35,301 nucleotides of DNA from Comamonadaceae bacterium (GCA_947446885.1 CANFHZ010000016.1:1-35301), one strand, 5' to 3'; counted from the stretch's first letter, positions 9,419 to 18,629 are shown. Program-made: numbers and translations. Notes: a model not told the origin generated them from the sequence alone.

Positions 9419-9727
9419 TCAGCGGATCAATTGCTTGACTCTTTCTTCCACCGTTTTGGCGCACACCGCCGTAGACGACATGAACACGCGCGATATCTTG
9501 GTTTTGTCCGGGTCTTCGCAAACATAACGGCAAGCGGTCAGGCCCATGCCCGATTCGCTGGTCTCACGGGTGTCCAGATTGCATTTGGCTGAAACGATCC
9601 GGTAGTCTTTCTTGGCCTTGTCTTTATCAGCGGCCCAGGCAGCGCCTGACAACGCAAGAGCGAGGGCAGCGCCGCTCAACACCGTAGCGTGCCAGGGTCT
9701 TGCCAGGCCGATCCGCAAGGCCATCAC
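9419..9727 (-). CDS. Small predicted periplasmic protein with four cysteines in the mature part
   Basis: Signal peptide ...VLSGAALALALSGAAWAADKDK; mature part with SAKCNLD, TACRYVCED and AVCAKT; start overlaps the upstream stop by 4 nt. Confidence 0.75.
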   Translation of the reverse strand: MMALRIGLARPWHATVLSGAALALALSGAAWAADKDKAKKDYRIVSAKCNLDTRETSESGMGLTACRYVCEDPDKTKISRVFMSSTAVCAKTVEERVKQLIR

Positions 9728-9978
9728 AACTCCTCCGCAACGGCCGTCTTGGCGATCACACCGGGCAGGCGGGCGTACACGCGGCGGGTCATGCGCTGAA
9801 CTTCTTCCTGGATCACGGCCTGCACGGCATCGCTCAAACGTGCCTCAAAACCCGAGCCAGCCGCATCTACAGGGCGCATTGCCGCGCGGGGACGACGGGC
9901 TTTGCGCACGGCCCGCTTGAGCGTGGGTACCGCATCACTTGCAGGCAGAGCGGCGCGGTTCACAGGCGCATTCTTCAT
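9724..9978 (-). CDS. Small hypothetical protein (Ala/Arg-rich)
   Basis: ORF with 4-nt overlaps to both holC and the downstream gene, indicating translational coupling. Confidence 0.65.
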   Translation of the reverse strand: MKNAPVNRAALPASDAVPTLKRAVRKARRPRAAMRPVDAAGSGFEARLSDAVQAVIQEEVQRMTRRVYARLPGVIAKTAVAEEL

Positions 9979-10418
9979 GCTGCGGTCTCCTGGCCTGCAC
10001 CCGCATCATGCATGGTCACAGCGCACCCAGCGGCGTCATAGGCCCGCTTGCGCGAGCGACCCGACTGGCGGTCATCCATGTCAGTCCCCACAATGTCGAG
10101 GATGCGTTGGCAGTGCTGCGCACCGCGGGGCAATTCGGCGCCCAGGTTCAGCACCAGCACGCGTTCGGGGTCGTGTGCAGCGTCCGGCTGCGACAGCAGG
10201 ACGGGGCTGCGCAACTGCACAGCAGCCGGCGCCCGGTCGTCGCAATGGGCCAGAAAAGCAGTCGGTGTCAGCGCCCACAGCCGGGCGCTCAAGGCGGATG
10301 CCTGCGCGGGATCGACCACCACCCGTGCCCGCTGGCCGCTGCGCGCCACCTTGCGCAGCAAACGGGCGGCGTAGTCCACCTTGTCGGCTACGCCGTAATG
10401 AAAAACCACCTCGGTCAT
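9975..10418 (-). CDS. holC: DNA polymerase III subunit chi
   Basis: MTEVVFHYGVADKVDYAARLLRKVARSGQRARVVVD..., LVLNLGAELPRG; directly downstream of pepA as is typical. Confidence 0.88.
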   Translation of the reverse strand: MTEVVFHYGVADKVDYAARLLRKVARSGQRARVVVDPAQASALSARLWALTPTAFLAHCDDRAPAAVQLRSPVLLSQPDAAHDPERVLVLNLGAELPRGAQHCQRILDIVGTDMDDRQSGRSRKRAYDAAGCAVTMHDAGAGQETAA

Positions 10419-11884
10419 GGATTCTCACTGCGGCTACAGACAAATTCCACCAGCATAGGCACGGGGCGACCGGTCGCACCTTTTTGCGCGCCCGACTTCC
10501 AGGCGGTTCCTGCAATATCCAAGTGGGCCCAGGCAAACTTGTCGGTGAAGCGTTGCAAAAACTTGGCTGCGGTGACCGCTCCAGCCATGCGGCCTGCGAT
10601 ATTGGCCACATCGGCAAAATTGCTTTTCAGGCCCTCTGCATAGTCATCGTCCAGCGGCATGCGCCAAACCGGATCCTGGGCGCGCTCGGAGGCCTCGGCC
10701 AAGGACTTGGCCAAGGCATCGTCAGGCGAAAACAAAGCGGATCGCACGCTGCCCAAAGCCACCACGCAGGCACCGGTTAGCGTGGCAATATCCACCACCA
10801 CCGCCGGTTTGAAACGTTCCGCATAGGTCAGCGCGTCGCACAGAATCAAGCGGCCTTCGGCGTCGGTGTTCAAAATTTCGATGGTCTGGCCGCTCATGCT
10901 GGTCACAACATCGCCGGGCTTGACCGCGTCGCCACTGATCAGGTTTTCGCAACTGGGGATCAGACCCACGACGTTGATTTTGGGTTTGAGCAGCGTCAAA
11001 GCTTTGAAGGTGCCGAGCACGCTGGCAGCACCGCACATATCGAATTTCATCTCATCCATCTCACCGGAGGGCTTGATGGAGATGCCGCCGCTGTCAAATG
11101 TGATGCCCTTCCCAACCAGCACCGTTGGGGCTGCCGATTTGGCCGCTCCGTTGTAGCGCAGCACGATAAAGCGCAAGGGCTGGCTTGAGCCCTGTGCCAC
11201 CGCCATGAACGCCCCCATGCCCAATTTGGCCACCTGGGCCGGACCCAGGACCTCGCAGGAAAAACGCGTCGAGCTGGCCGCCTTCACCAGATCGCGTGCG
11301 GCCTTGGCCAGATGGGTTGGGGTGGCGTGGTTTGCGGGGCGGTTGGCCCACTCTTTGGCGAACTCCATGCCCGCCACGGTGGCCTCCACCCGGCGCTGGA
11401 TGTCGGTGCGTCCTTGCACGGCAAATACGGGCGACTCCGGCGCACACAGGCGCACCGACGCCAGCGTACGCGGACTGGGTTTGGACTTGGTGTGGGTGAA
11501 TACATAGCTGCCATCCGCCACAGCCACCGCGGCGGCACGCAGGGCCGCATCCTGTGCCGGTGCCGCAAAGGCCACCACCAGGCGTTTAAGTTTGGGCGAC
11601 TTGACCTGGGCCAGCGCGGCCGCTACCGCCGCCCGGACCTGCACGGCAGTCCCTGCATGGATGCCCACCAGAACCAGTCGCTCAGCCTTGGTCTGGCTGG
11701 GGCGGTACGCGCACAGCGGCTTGGCGGCTTTGGTATCGAGGTCACCGTCTTTAATGGCCTGGGCCACGAGAAGCTCCAAGGGGCTGCGGCCGGCCCGGTG
11801 GCCATCGGGAACCAGCACAAGCAAGGCATCGCACTTTTCCTGTGCAGCGGCTGCCATATCCTGGGATTGAAAGTCAAAGTTCAT
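10415..11884 (-). CDS. pepA: Leucyl aminopeptidase (cytosol aminopeptidase)
   Basis: VGKGITFDSGGISIKPSGEMDEMKFDMCGAASVLG, NTDAEGRLILCDALTYAE, DIATLTGACVVALG motifs. Confidence 0.96.
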   Translation of the reverse strand: MNFDFQSQDMAAAAQEKCDALLVLVPDGHRAGRSPLELLVAQAIKDGDLDTKAAKPLCAYRPSQTKAERLVLVGIHAGTAVQVRAAVAAALAQVKSPKLKRLVVAFAAPAQDAALRAAAVAVADGSYVFTHTKSKPSPRTLASVRLCAPESPVFAVQGRTDIQRRVEATVAGMEFAKEWANRPANHATPTHLAKAARDLVKAASSTRFSCEVLGPAQVAKLGMGAFMAVAQGSSQPLRFIVLRYNGAAKSAAPTVLVGKGITFDSGGISIKPSGEMDEMKFDMCGAASVLGTFKALTLLKPKINVVGLIPSCENLISGDAVKPGDVVTSMSGQTIEILNTDAEGRLILCDALTYAERFKPAVVVDIATLTGACVVALGSVRSALFSPDDALAKSLAEASERAQDPVWRMPLDDDYAEGLKSNFADVANIAGRMAGAVTAAKFLQRFTDKFAWAHLDIAGTAWKSGAQKGATGRPVPMLVEFVCSRSENP

Positions 11885-11907
11885 AGGTAAGCCCTTATAT
11901 TCAGGAG

Positions 11908-12987
11908 ATGTTATTCGATTCCTCCCTGCGCCGAGAACTGGCGGGCAGCTTCAGCGCCACGCTGGTGGCGCTGGTCACGGTGGTGGTGACCATCACCCTG
12001 ATACGGGTCGTAGGTGATGCATCGCGCAATATCTTCAGCCCGGCGGACGTACTGGTCATCATGGCCTTTACCGTACTGGCGGATGCGCCAACTATTCTGT
12101 CGCTGAGCATGTTTATCGCCGTTACTGCAGTGATCACTCGCATGTACCGCGACAGCGAGATGGTGATTTGGCTGGGCACTGGCAAAAGCCCTCTGGGCCT
12201 GCTGCTCCCGGTGCTACGGTTTGCCTGGCCGGTTTTGCTCGCAATACTTGTTTTGGCAAGTCTGGTTTTGCCCTGGGCTTATGGCCGCATTGAAGACCTG
12301 CGTGACAGTTTTGAGAAACGCGGGGAAATCGCCCGTTTCGAGCCCGGCAAGTTCCAGGAGTCACCCAATGGAGACCAGGTTTTTTTCATCGAAACCGATG
12401 GGCGCAAAGAGGCCTCCGGTCGCAATGTGTTCCTGTTCAGCCGCAAGGCCGACATGGAAACCGTGGCTGCCGCGCAGTCCGGTCGCGTCCAAGTGATCGA
12501 GGACACCAAGTACTTGGTTCTGGAGAAGGGCCAGCGTTTGCAGAGCTCGGCGTCCGCGCTGTCGATCGCCAGCTTTGAGCGTATGGGCATACGCCTCAGC
12601 GGAGGCGACACCTCGGCCCGGGGCTACACGCCGACCAATGCCTTGTCGACCGCCAAGCTGTTGGCTGAGCCCAGTCAGCCCAACAACGCCGAGCTGATCT
12701 GGCGCGCGGGCATGCTGATTGCCGCCATCAACCTGCTGCTGGTTGCCCTGGCGGCGGCCGGCGCCAACCCGAGGGTGGGCAACTCGGCGAATTACGGCTT
12801 CGCCCTTCTGGCATTCGTTGTTTACTTCAACGCACTGATCCTGGCCAAAAATGCAGTCGAAAACGGCGGCTATTCGGTGTTGCAGGTGATGGCGGGGCTG
12901 CACGGAAGCGTTTTCGCCCTGTCCCTGCTGTGGCTGTTGCTGCGCTCTGGATACGGCAGCGCCGCGCGATGGAGCCAGAGCCGATGA
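11908..12987 (+). CDS. lptF: LPS export ABC transporter permease LptF
   Basis: MLFDSSLRRELAGSFSATLVALVTVVVTITLIRVVG; divergent from pepA and followed by lptG. Confidence 0.93.
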   Translation: MLFDSSLRRELAGSFSATLVALVTVVVTITLIRVVGDASRNIFSPADVLVIMAFTVLADAPTILSLSMFIAVTAVITRMYRDSEMVIWLGTGKSPLGLLLPVLRFAWPVLLAILVLASLVLPWAYGRIEDLRDSFEKRGEIARFEPGKFQESPNGDQVFFIETDGRKEASGRNVFLFSRKADMETVAAAQSGRVQVIEDTKYLVLEKGQRLQSSASALSIASFERMGIRLSGGDTSARGYTPTNALSTAKLLAEPSQPNNAELIWRAGMLIAAINLLLVALAAAGANPRVGNSANYGFALLAFVVYFNALILAKNAVENGGYSVLQVMAGLHGSVFALSLLWLLLRSGYGSAARWSQSR

Positions 12988-14093
12988 AAACCGTCCGGCG
13001 TCTGCTTTACGCCGAAACCATCCGGGCGATCGGCTTTGTCAGCTTGGGCTTTATTGCCTTGTTTTTCTTTTTTGACTTTGTTGAAGAACTCAAGGCCGTC
13101 AACCAGATCCGGGCCTTGGGTTACCAGATTCCGCAGGCATTGCTGTTTGTGGGCCTGATGATTCCGACCCACGTATACGAGTTGCTGCCCATCACCGTGC
13201 TCATTGGAACGGTTTTCGTGATGGCGCGTTTTGCCAAAAGTTCCGAGTTCACGATTCTGCGAACCAGCGGCCTGGGCCCCTGGCTGGCCTTGAAAACTCT
13301 GCTGATATTGGGCCTCGGGTTTGTGTTGCTGACCTTTGTGGTGGGCGACTATGTGTCGCCCCTGGCGGACCGGTCCGCGCAATTTTTGAAGTCCGCATTC
13401 AAGGGCAAGTTGGCCCATGGAAAAACCGGTACATGGCTGAAAGAAAAGCAGGCTGGACACCACTTTGCGGTCAACGTTGGATCGGTTGCGCAGGACGGGA
13501 GCCTGCGGGAGGTGCGGATTTTTGAATTCGATGACAACAGCCGCTTTGTGTCCGTCACCACCAGCAAATGGGCCAGCGCGCAGGAGAATGCGCAGTGGAT
13601 CTTGCACGATGTGAAAAAAATGACCTTCTTGCCGGATAGCCAATCGGGCGCACAAACCGTGACCCACAGCCAAGCTGCGGCCCTGTCCTGGCCCAATTCC
13701 ATCAGCGCCGATATGGTGGCCGCAGCCATTTTGCGGCCCGAGAACATGGGCACAGTCGATTTGTTCAACTATGTTCAGCACCTGAGCGCCAACGGGCAAT
13801 CTGTGCAGAAATATGAATTGCAATTTTGGAAAAAAGTGTTTTACCCCCTGAGCTGTCTGGTGATGGTGGTGCTCGCCCTGCCCTTCGCCTACCTGCATTT
13901 CCGCAGCGGTGGCATCTCGGTCTACGTGTTTGGCGGAGTGATGGCGGGCATCAGCTTTTTGCTGCTGAACAATGTGCTCAGCGACATGGCAACCCTGCAA
14001 GGCTGGCAGCCCTGGCTGGCAGCCGCGCTGCCCGGTCTGATTTACAGCGTGGTGTCGCTGTCGGCGTTCACCTGGTTGGTTTTGAGGCGCTGA
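12984..14093 (+). CDS. lptG: LPS export ABC transporter permease LptG
   Basis: MKTVRRLLYAETIRAIGFVSLGFIALFFFFDFVEEL; 4-nt overlap with lptF. Confidence 0.93.
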   Translation: MKTVRRLLYAETIRAIGFVSLGFIALFFFFDFVEELKAVNQIRALGYQIPQALLFVGLMIPTHVYELLPITVLIGTVFVMARFAKSSEFTILRTSGLGPWLALKTLLILGLGFVLLTFVVGDYVSPLADRSAQFLKSAFKGKLAHGKTGTWLKEKQAGHHFAVNVGSVAQDGSLREVRIFEFDDNSRFVSVTTSKWASAQENAQWILHDVKKMTFLPDSQSGAQTVTHSQAAALSWPNSISADMVAAAILRPENMGTVDLFNYVQHLSANGQSVQKYELQFWKKVFYPLSCLVMVVLALPFAYLHFRSGGISVYVFGGVMAGISFLLLNNVLSDMATLQGWQPWLAAALPGLIYSVVSLSAFTWLVLRR

Positions 14094-14503
14094 TGGACAG
14101 CACCGCATCACAGGCAACATCGGACGGCGCTGAGCGGGCCCTGGTTTTGTTCGCCCATGGATCGCGGGATCCGCTGTGGCACCGCCCGATCCAAGCCGTT
14201 GCGCAGGCCATCTTGGCCCGCTCACCCTCCATACGCGTAGCGTGTGCATACCTGGAGCTGAGTCAGCCTGACCTGGTGCAGGTCACGGCAGAACTTGCCG
14301 CACAGGGTGTGCGCCACATCACCGTGGTCCCGATTTTTTTAGGGGTTGGCAAGCACGCGCGCGAGGACTTGCCGGTGCTGGTCGCGCAGTTGCAGGCCGA
14401 CTATCCCGGCTTGGTCTTCCGGCTGACGCCAGCCGTCGGAGAGGATGCCCAAGTCATTGACATGCTGGCGTCCGTAGCACTCAAGGCCATTTCACCCACT
14501 TGA
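14093..14503 (+). CDS. CbiX-type sirohydrochlorin chelatase-like protein
   Basis: ALVLFAHGSRDPLWHRPIQAV, HITVVPIFLGVGKHAREDLP; start codon overlaps the lptG stop by 1 nt. Confidence 0.85.
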   Translation: MDSTASQATSDGAERALVLFAHGSRDPLWHRPIQAVAQAILARSPSIRVACAYLELSQPDLVQVTAELAAQGVRHITVVPIFLGVGKHAREDLPVLVAQLQADYPGLVFRLTPAVGEDAQVIDMLASVALKAISPT

Positions 14504-14540
14504 TATTGCATAATATTCAGCTTCTATAGTTGAATTTGTT

Positions 14541-15494
14541 ATGAACATCCACCAATTCCGCTTTGTGCAGGAAGCCGTCAGGCGCAACCTCAACCTGACC
14601 GAAGCCGCCAAAGTCCTGCACACATCGCAGCCCGGTGTATCCAAAGCCATTCTGGAACTGGAAGCCGAGCTGGGAATCGAGATTTTTTCCCGCCATGGCA
14701 AGCGCCTCAAGCGGGTGACCGAGCCGGGCCAGCACGTACTGAAAAGCATTGACGTGATCCTGCGCGAAGTCGGCAACTTGCGCCGCATCGGAGAGCAATT
14801 CAGCCAGCAGGACAGCGGCACCCTGTCGATTGCCACCACGCACACCCAGGCGCGCTACGTTCTGCCGCCCGTCGTGGCCGCACTGCGCCAGCAGTTTCCC
14901 AAGGTCAACGTGAGCCTGCACCAGGCGGCACCGGAACAGGTGGCGCGCATGCTGATCGACGAAGTCGCCGAAATCGGCATTGCCACCGAGTCTCTGGCCG
15001 ACTTTGACCAGCTGGTCACCCTGCCCTGCTACAGCTGGCAGCACACGCTGGTTCTGCCCACTGACCATCCGCTGGCCAAGCAGGCGACCATCACCTTGGA
15101 AGACGTTGCCCGCGAACCCTTGATCACCTACCACCCCTCGTTTACCGGCCGCACCAAAATTGATGCCGCCTTTGCCGCAGCCAAACTCGCGCCGCGCATC
15201 GCCCTGGAGGCGATCGACTCCGACGTCATCAAAACCTATACCAAACTGGGTCTGGGCATTGGCATTGCGGCGGAAATGGCGGTGCGCGATATCGTGAGCG
15301 AAGGTCCGTCCAGTGGCCTGGTGGTACGCCCCGCCGGCTATTTGTTTGGCACCAACTCCGCCCGCGTGGCCTTCAAACGCAGCGCCTATCTGCGCAATTT
15401 TGTCTATACCTTCACCGAACTGCTCAGCCCCCGGCTGATCCGGGCGGTGGTTGAACGGTCCATGACCGGTTTTGTGCGGGACGATGATGTCTAA
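14541..15494 (+). CDS. cysB: CysB-type LysR family transcriptional regulator
   Basis: MNIHQFRFVQEAVRRNLNLTEAAKVLHTSQPGVSKAILELEAELGIEIFSRHGKRL; TTHTQARYVLPPVV effector-domain motif typical of CysB. Confidence 0.92.
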   Translation: MNIHQFRFVQEAVRRNLNLTEAAKVLHTSQPGVSKAILELEAELGIEIFSRHGKRLKRVTEPGQHVLKSIDVILREVGNLRRIGEQFSQQDSGTLSIATTHTQARYVLPPVVAALRQQFPKVNVSLHQAAPEQVARMLIDEVAEIGIATESLADFDQLVTLPCYSWQHTLVLPTDHPLAKQATITLEDVAREPLITYHPSFTGRTKIDAAFAAAKLAPRIALEAIDSDVIKTYTKLGLGIGIAAEMAVRDIVSEGPSSGLVVRPAGYLFGTNSARVAFKRSAYLRNFVYTFTELLSPRLIRAVVERSMTGFVRDDDV

Positions 15495-16644
15495 GGCACT
15501 GCACAGCAAGCTGCCCCAGGTGGGCACCACCATCTTCACAGTGATGTCGGCGTTAGCCTCCGAGCACCAGGCGGTGAATCTGGGCCAGGGCTTTCCCGAC
15601 TTCCCCTGCGACCCCGCGCTGCTGGACGCCGTCACCCGCGCCATGCAGGCAGGCCACAACCAGTACCCACCCATGAGCGGCATCGCGCCACTGCGCGAAG
15701 CGGTTGCCCGCAAAGTGGCCGCGCTCTACGGCCGCAACTACGATCCGGGCTCGGACATCACCATTACCGCCGGAGCGACGCAAGCCATCCTCACCGCCCT
15801 GCTTGCAATAGTCCATCCTGGCGATGAAGTGATTGTTCTGGAGCCCTGCTATGACAGCTACCTGCCCGGTATCGCGCTGGCAGGTGGCGTGCCGGTCCTG
15901 GTGCCGCTGACGCCGGGCACCTTCCGTCCCGATTTCGCCCGGATTGCCGCAGCCATCACCCCGCGCACGCGGGCACTGCTTATCAACAGCCCGCATAACC
16001 CCAGCGGCACGGTCTGGAGCGATGCCGACATGCGCGCACTACAAGACCTGCTGGCACCGACCGGCATCTACCTGATCAGCGATGAGGTCTATGAGCACAT
16101 GACCTTCGCCGGCCACACCCACGCTAGCGCGGCGGCTTTTCCCGGTTTGGCTGAGCGGGCGTTCATCGTCTCCAGCTTTGGCAAAACCTACCATGTAACC
16201 GGCTGGAAAGTAGGCTACGTGGCTGCACCGGCCGACCTGACGGCCGAGTTCCGCAAGGTGCATCAATTTAATGTTTTCACGGTGAACACGCCCATGCAGT
16301 ACGGCTTGGCCGCCTTCATGGAGCAGCCAGAACCTTACCTGGGCCTGCCGGCTTTCTACCAGCGCAAGCGCGACCTGTTTCGCGCCGGTCTGGAACAGAC
16401 CGGTTTCAGGCTGTTGCCCAGCGAAGGCAGCTTCTTCCAGTGCGTGGAAATCGGCAAGGTGAGCACGCTGGGAGAAGCGGACTTCTGCCGCTGGTTGACC
16501 ACTGACATCGGCGTCACGGCGATTCCCCTCTCCGCTTTTTATGCCAGCGGTTTTGACCAGGGCATCGTGCGTTTTTGCTTTGCCAAACAAGACGAAACCC
16601 TTTACAAAGCCCTGGATCGCCTGCGCGCGCTACCCTCTGCCTGA
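15487..16644 (+). CDS. PLP-dependent aminotransferase, methionine aminotransferase (YbdL)-like
   Basis: NLGQGFPDFPCDPALLDAV, NSPHNPSGTVWSDADM, SDEVYEHMTF, SSFGKTYHVTGWKVGY (PLP Lys); overlaps the cysB end. Confidence 0.9.
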   Translation: MSKALHSKLPQVGTTIFTVMSALASEHQAVNLGQGFPDFPCDPALLDAVTRAMQAGHNQYPPMSGIAPLREAVARKVAALYGRNYDPGSDITITAGATQAILTALLAIVHPGDEVIVLEPCYDSYLPGIALAGGVPVLVPLTPGTFRPDFARIAAAITPRTRALLINSPHNPSGTVWSDADMRALQDLLAPTGIYLISDEVYEHMTFAGHTHASAAAFPGLAERAFIVSSFGKTYHVTGWKVGYVAAPADLTAEFRKVHQFNVFTVNTPMQYGLAAFMEQPEPYLGLPAFYQRKRDLFRAGLEQTGFRLLPSEGSFFQCVEIGKVSTLGEADFCRWLTTDIGVTAIPLSAFYASGFDQGIVRFCFAKQDETLYKALDRLRALPSA

Positions 16645-16674
16645 ACCATCCCGCACACCCCAAGGAGTGAACCC

Positions 16675-17010
16675 ATGTCCCTCTCAGTCACCCGGCACAC
16701 CCCCGACTTTTGCACGGCAGGCCAACTCGCACCCGAGGACATGGCCGCGCTAGCAGCGCACGGCATCTGCACCGTCATCAACAACCGCCCGGACGGCGAA
16801 GGCGGTCCAGGCCAGCCGACATCCGATGCCATCGCAGCGGCTGCGCGCGCCGCTGGCATGGACTACCACTACATTCCCGTGATCAGCGGTCAGGTGACGC
16901 AAGCCCAGGTCGATGCGATGGCATCCACCGTCGCTGCGGCCAAAGCCCCGGTCCTGGCCTTCTGTCGCAGCGGAGCGCGATCGACCAATCTGTGGGCGAT
17001 GGGACTCTGA
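16675..17010 (+). CDS. TIGR01244/DUF442-like sulfurtransferase/phosphatase-fold protein
   Basis: CTAGQLAPEDMAALAAHGICTVINNRPDGE, VLAFCRSGARSTNLWAM active-site loop. Confidence 0.8.
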   Translation: MSLSVTRHTPDFCTAGQLAPEDMAALAAHGICTVINNRPDGEGGPGQPTSDAIAAAARAAGMDYHYIPVISGQVTQAQVDAMASTVAAAKAPVLAFCRSGARSTNLWAMGL

Positions 17011-17069
17011 GCACAGTCAGATGTCCGTAAGCAGCTTGGAAACCTAGGGAAAACCCCGAATTGGCGCGA

Positions 17070-17098
17070 TTGTCGGCACGGGCTGGCCTACCTATACT
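17070..17098 (+). promoter_or_regulatory. Candidate sigma70 promoter TTGTCG-17 nt-TATACT upstream of the ABC transporter operon
   Basis: -35 matches 4/6 and -10 matches 5/6 of consensus with a 17-nt spacer, 60 nt before the start codon. Confidence 0.5.
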
Positions 17099-17158
17099 GG
17101 CTTCTCACCGCAGCTGGACACCTTGTCCAAAATTTTCCCCGTCAATTGAGGAACCCGC

Positions 17159-18490
17159 ATGACCATCTCTTCTCGCCGCAAAGCACTGAAATCGATCTCC
17201 GGCATCATGGCCAGTGCCAGCGCGCCAGCTTTCTACATTAAAAACGCTTCTGCAGCGACATTCCGCAACGATCCGGGCGACAGCAAGACTGTCACCATTG
17301 GCCTGACTCTGCCTTTGACCGGCGCCTACGCCGACGAAGGTAAAGACGAATTGCGCGCCTATGAACTGGCTGTCAAGCACATCAACGGTGAAGGCGATGG
17401 CGGCATGTTCAAAACCATGAAGCCGCTGGCCCTCAAAGGCAACGGCATTTTGGGTAAAAAACTGACATTCGTGCAGGGTGACACCCAGACCAAAGCCGAC
17501 GTGGCACGCGGTGTGGCACGCCGCATGATGGAGAAAGACGGCGCCATCATGTGCTCCGGCGGTTCTTCCTCCGCCGAGGCGATTGCCATGCAATCCCTGG
17601 CACAGGAAATGGGCGTGATTTTCATGAACTGCCTGACGCACTCCAACGACACCACCGGTAAAGACAAGCGTCGCTATGGTTTCCGCCACTTCTTCAACGC
17701 CTACATGTCAGGCCGTGCGCTCGGCCCGGTTCTGGGCAAAGAGTACGGCAAAGAGCGTGTGGCCTACCACCTGACCGCGGACTACACCTGGGGCTGGACC
17801 CAAGAGGAGTCCATGAAAAACTCCACCGAGGCATTGGGCTGGAAAACTGCCAACGCGGTCAAGACACCGCTTGGCACCCCTGACTTTTCCCAGTACATCA
17901 CGCCGGTGCTGAACTCGGGCGCTGACGTGCTGATCCTGAACCACTACGGCAAGGACATGATCAACTCGCTGACCCAGGCAGTCCAGTTTGGTCTGCGCGA
18001 CAAGATGGCCAACGGCAAGCGCTTCGAGGTGGTTGTGCCTTTGTTCTCCGAGCTGATGGCCCAAGGTGCAGGTTCTGCGATCAAAGGCATTTTCGGAACC
18101 TCCAACTGGGACTGGGGTCTGCCTGACGAGTCCACCAAAAACTTTGTCAAGTCTTTTGTGGCTGCGTACAAGGAGCCACCGTCGCAGGCTGCGCACACCG
18201 CCTACGTTCAAACCCTGTTGTGGGCCAATGCCTGCGAAACTGCGGGCACCTTCAACCCCGAGCAAGTGATCAAATCACTCGAAGGCTTCAAGTTCGACGG
18301 CATGGGCAACGGTCCGACCGAGTACCGCGCTGCTGATCACCAGTGTTTCAAAGACGTGCTGGTCGTTCGCGGCAAGGAAAAGCCTGCCGGCAAGTGGGAC
18401 CTGATGGACGTTCACCAGGTCGTTCCACGTGCCCAGGTGGAATACAAGCCCGAAATTTTCGGCGGCGAGTTGGGACCTTACAAGGTCTAA
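17159..18490 (+). CDS. Branched-chain amino acid-type ABC transporter substrate-binding protein
   Basis: VTIGLTLPLTGAYADEGKDELRAYELAVKHIN; twin-Arg N-terminus SSRRKALKSISG; followed by livHMGF-type genes. Confidence 0.9.
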   Translation: MTISSRRKALKSISGIMASASAPAFYIKNASAATFRNDPGDSKTVTIGLTLPLTGAYADEGKDELRAYELAVKHINGEGDGGMFKTMKPLALKGNGILGKKLTFVQGDTQTKADVARGVARRMMEKDGAIMCSGGSSSAEAIAMQSLAQEMGVIFMNCLTHSNDTTGKDKRRYGFRHFFNAYMSGRALGPVLGKEYGKERVAYHLTADYTWGWTQEESMKNSTEALGWKTANAVKTPLGTPDFSQYITPVLNSGADVLILNHYGKDMINSLTQAVQFGLRDKMANGKRFEVVVPLFSELMAQGAGSAIKGIFGTSNWDWGLPDESTKNFVKSFVAAYKEPPSQAAHTAYVQTLLWANACETAGTFNPEQVIKSLEGFKFDGMGNGPTEYRAADHQCFKDVLVVRGKEKPAGKWDLMDVHQVVPRAQVEYKPEIFGGELGPYKV

Positions 18491-18501
18491 TCACCACCTT
18501 T

Positions 18502-18528
18502 CAGGGGGCTTGGCAATCAAGCCCCCTG
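18502..18528 (+). promoter_or_regulatory. Intra-operon stem-loop CAGGGGGCTTG-GCAAT-CAAGCCCCCTG
   Basis: Perfect 11-bp stem with a 5-nt loop 11 nt after the substrate-binding protein stop; no T-tract. Fits a partial terminator or mRNA 3'-stabilising hairpin. Confidence 0.6.
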
Positions 18529-18629
18529 GTTCGCAAAGGTACTTTGCGGGTTCAAGCTAGTTGCAAAATTACGGAACCCGTTTCATTTTTTGATTGTCGC
18601 TGTGGCAACTGCCGCGGATAGGCGAACGC

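Noticed and set aside
12870-14249. 459-aa minus-strand ORF opposite lptG
   Set aside because: Shadow ORF of high-GC coding sequence; His/Gln-rich composition with no recognisable domain, while the plus strand encodes clear LptG and CbiX proteins.
14517-15713. 398-aa minus-strand ORF opposite cysB
   Set aside because: Runs across cysB and the aminotransferase on the opposite strand; no domain recognisable.
16675-17010. Possible truncation/pseudogene of the sulfurtransferase-like gene
   Set aside because: Length and the terminal CRSGARSTNLWAM motif are compatible with the small stand-alone TIGR01244-type family.
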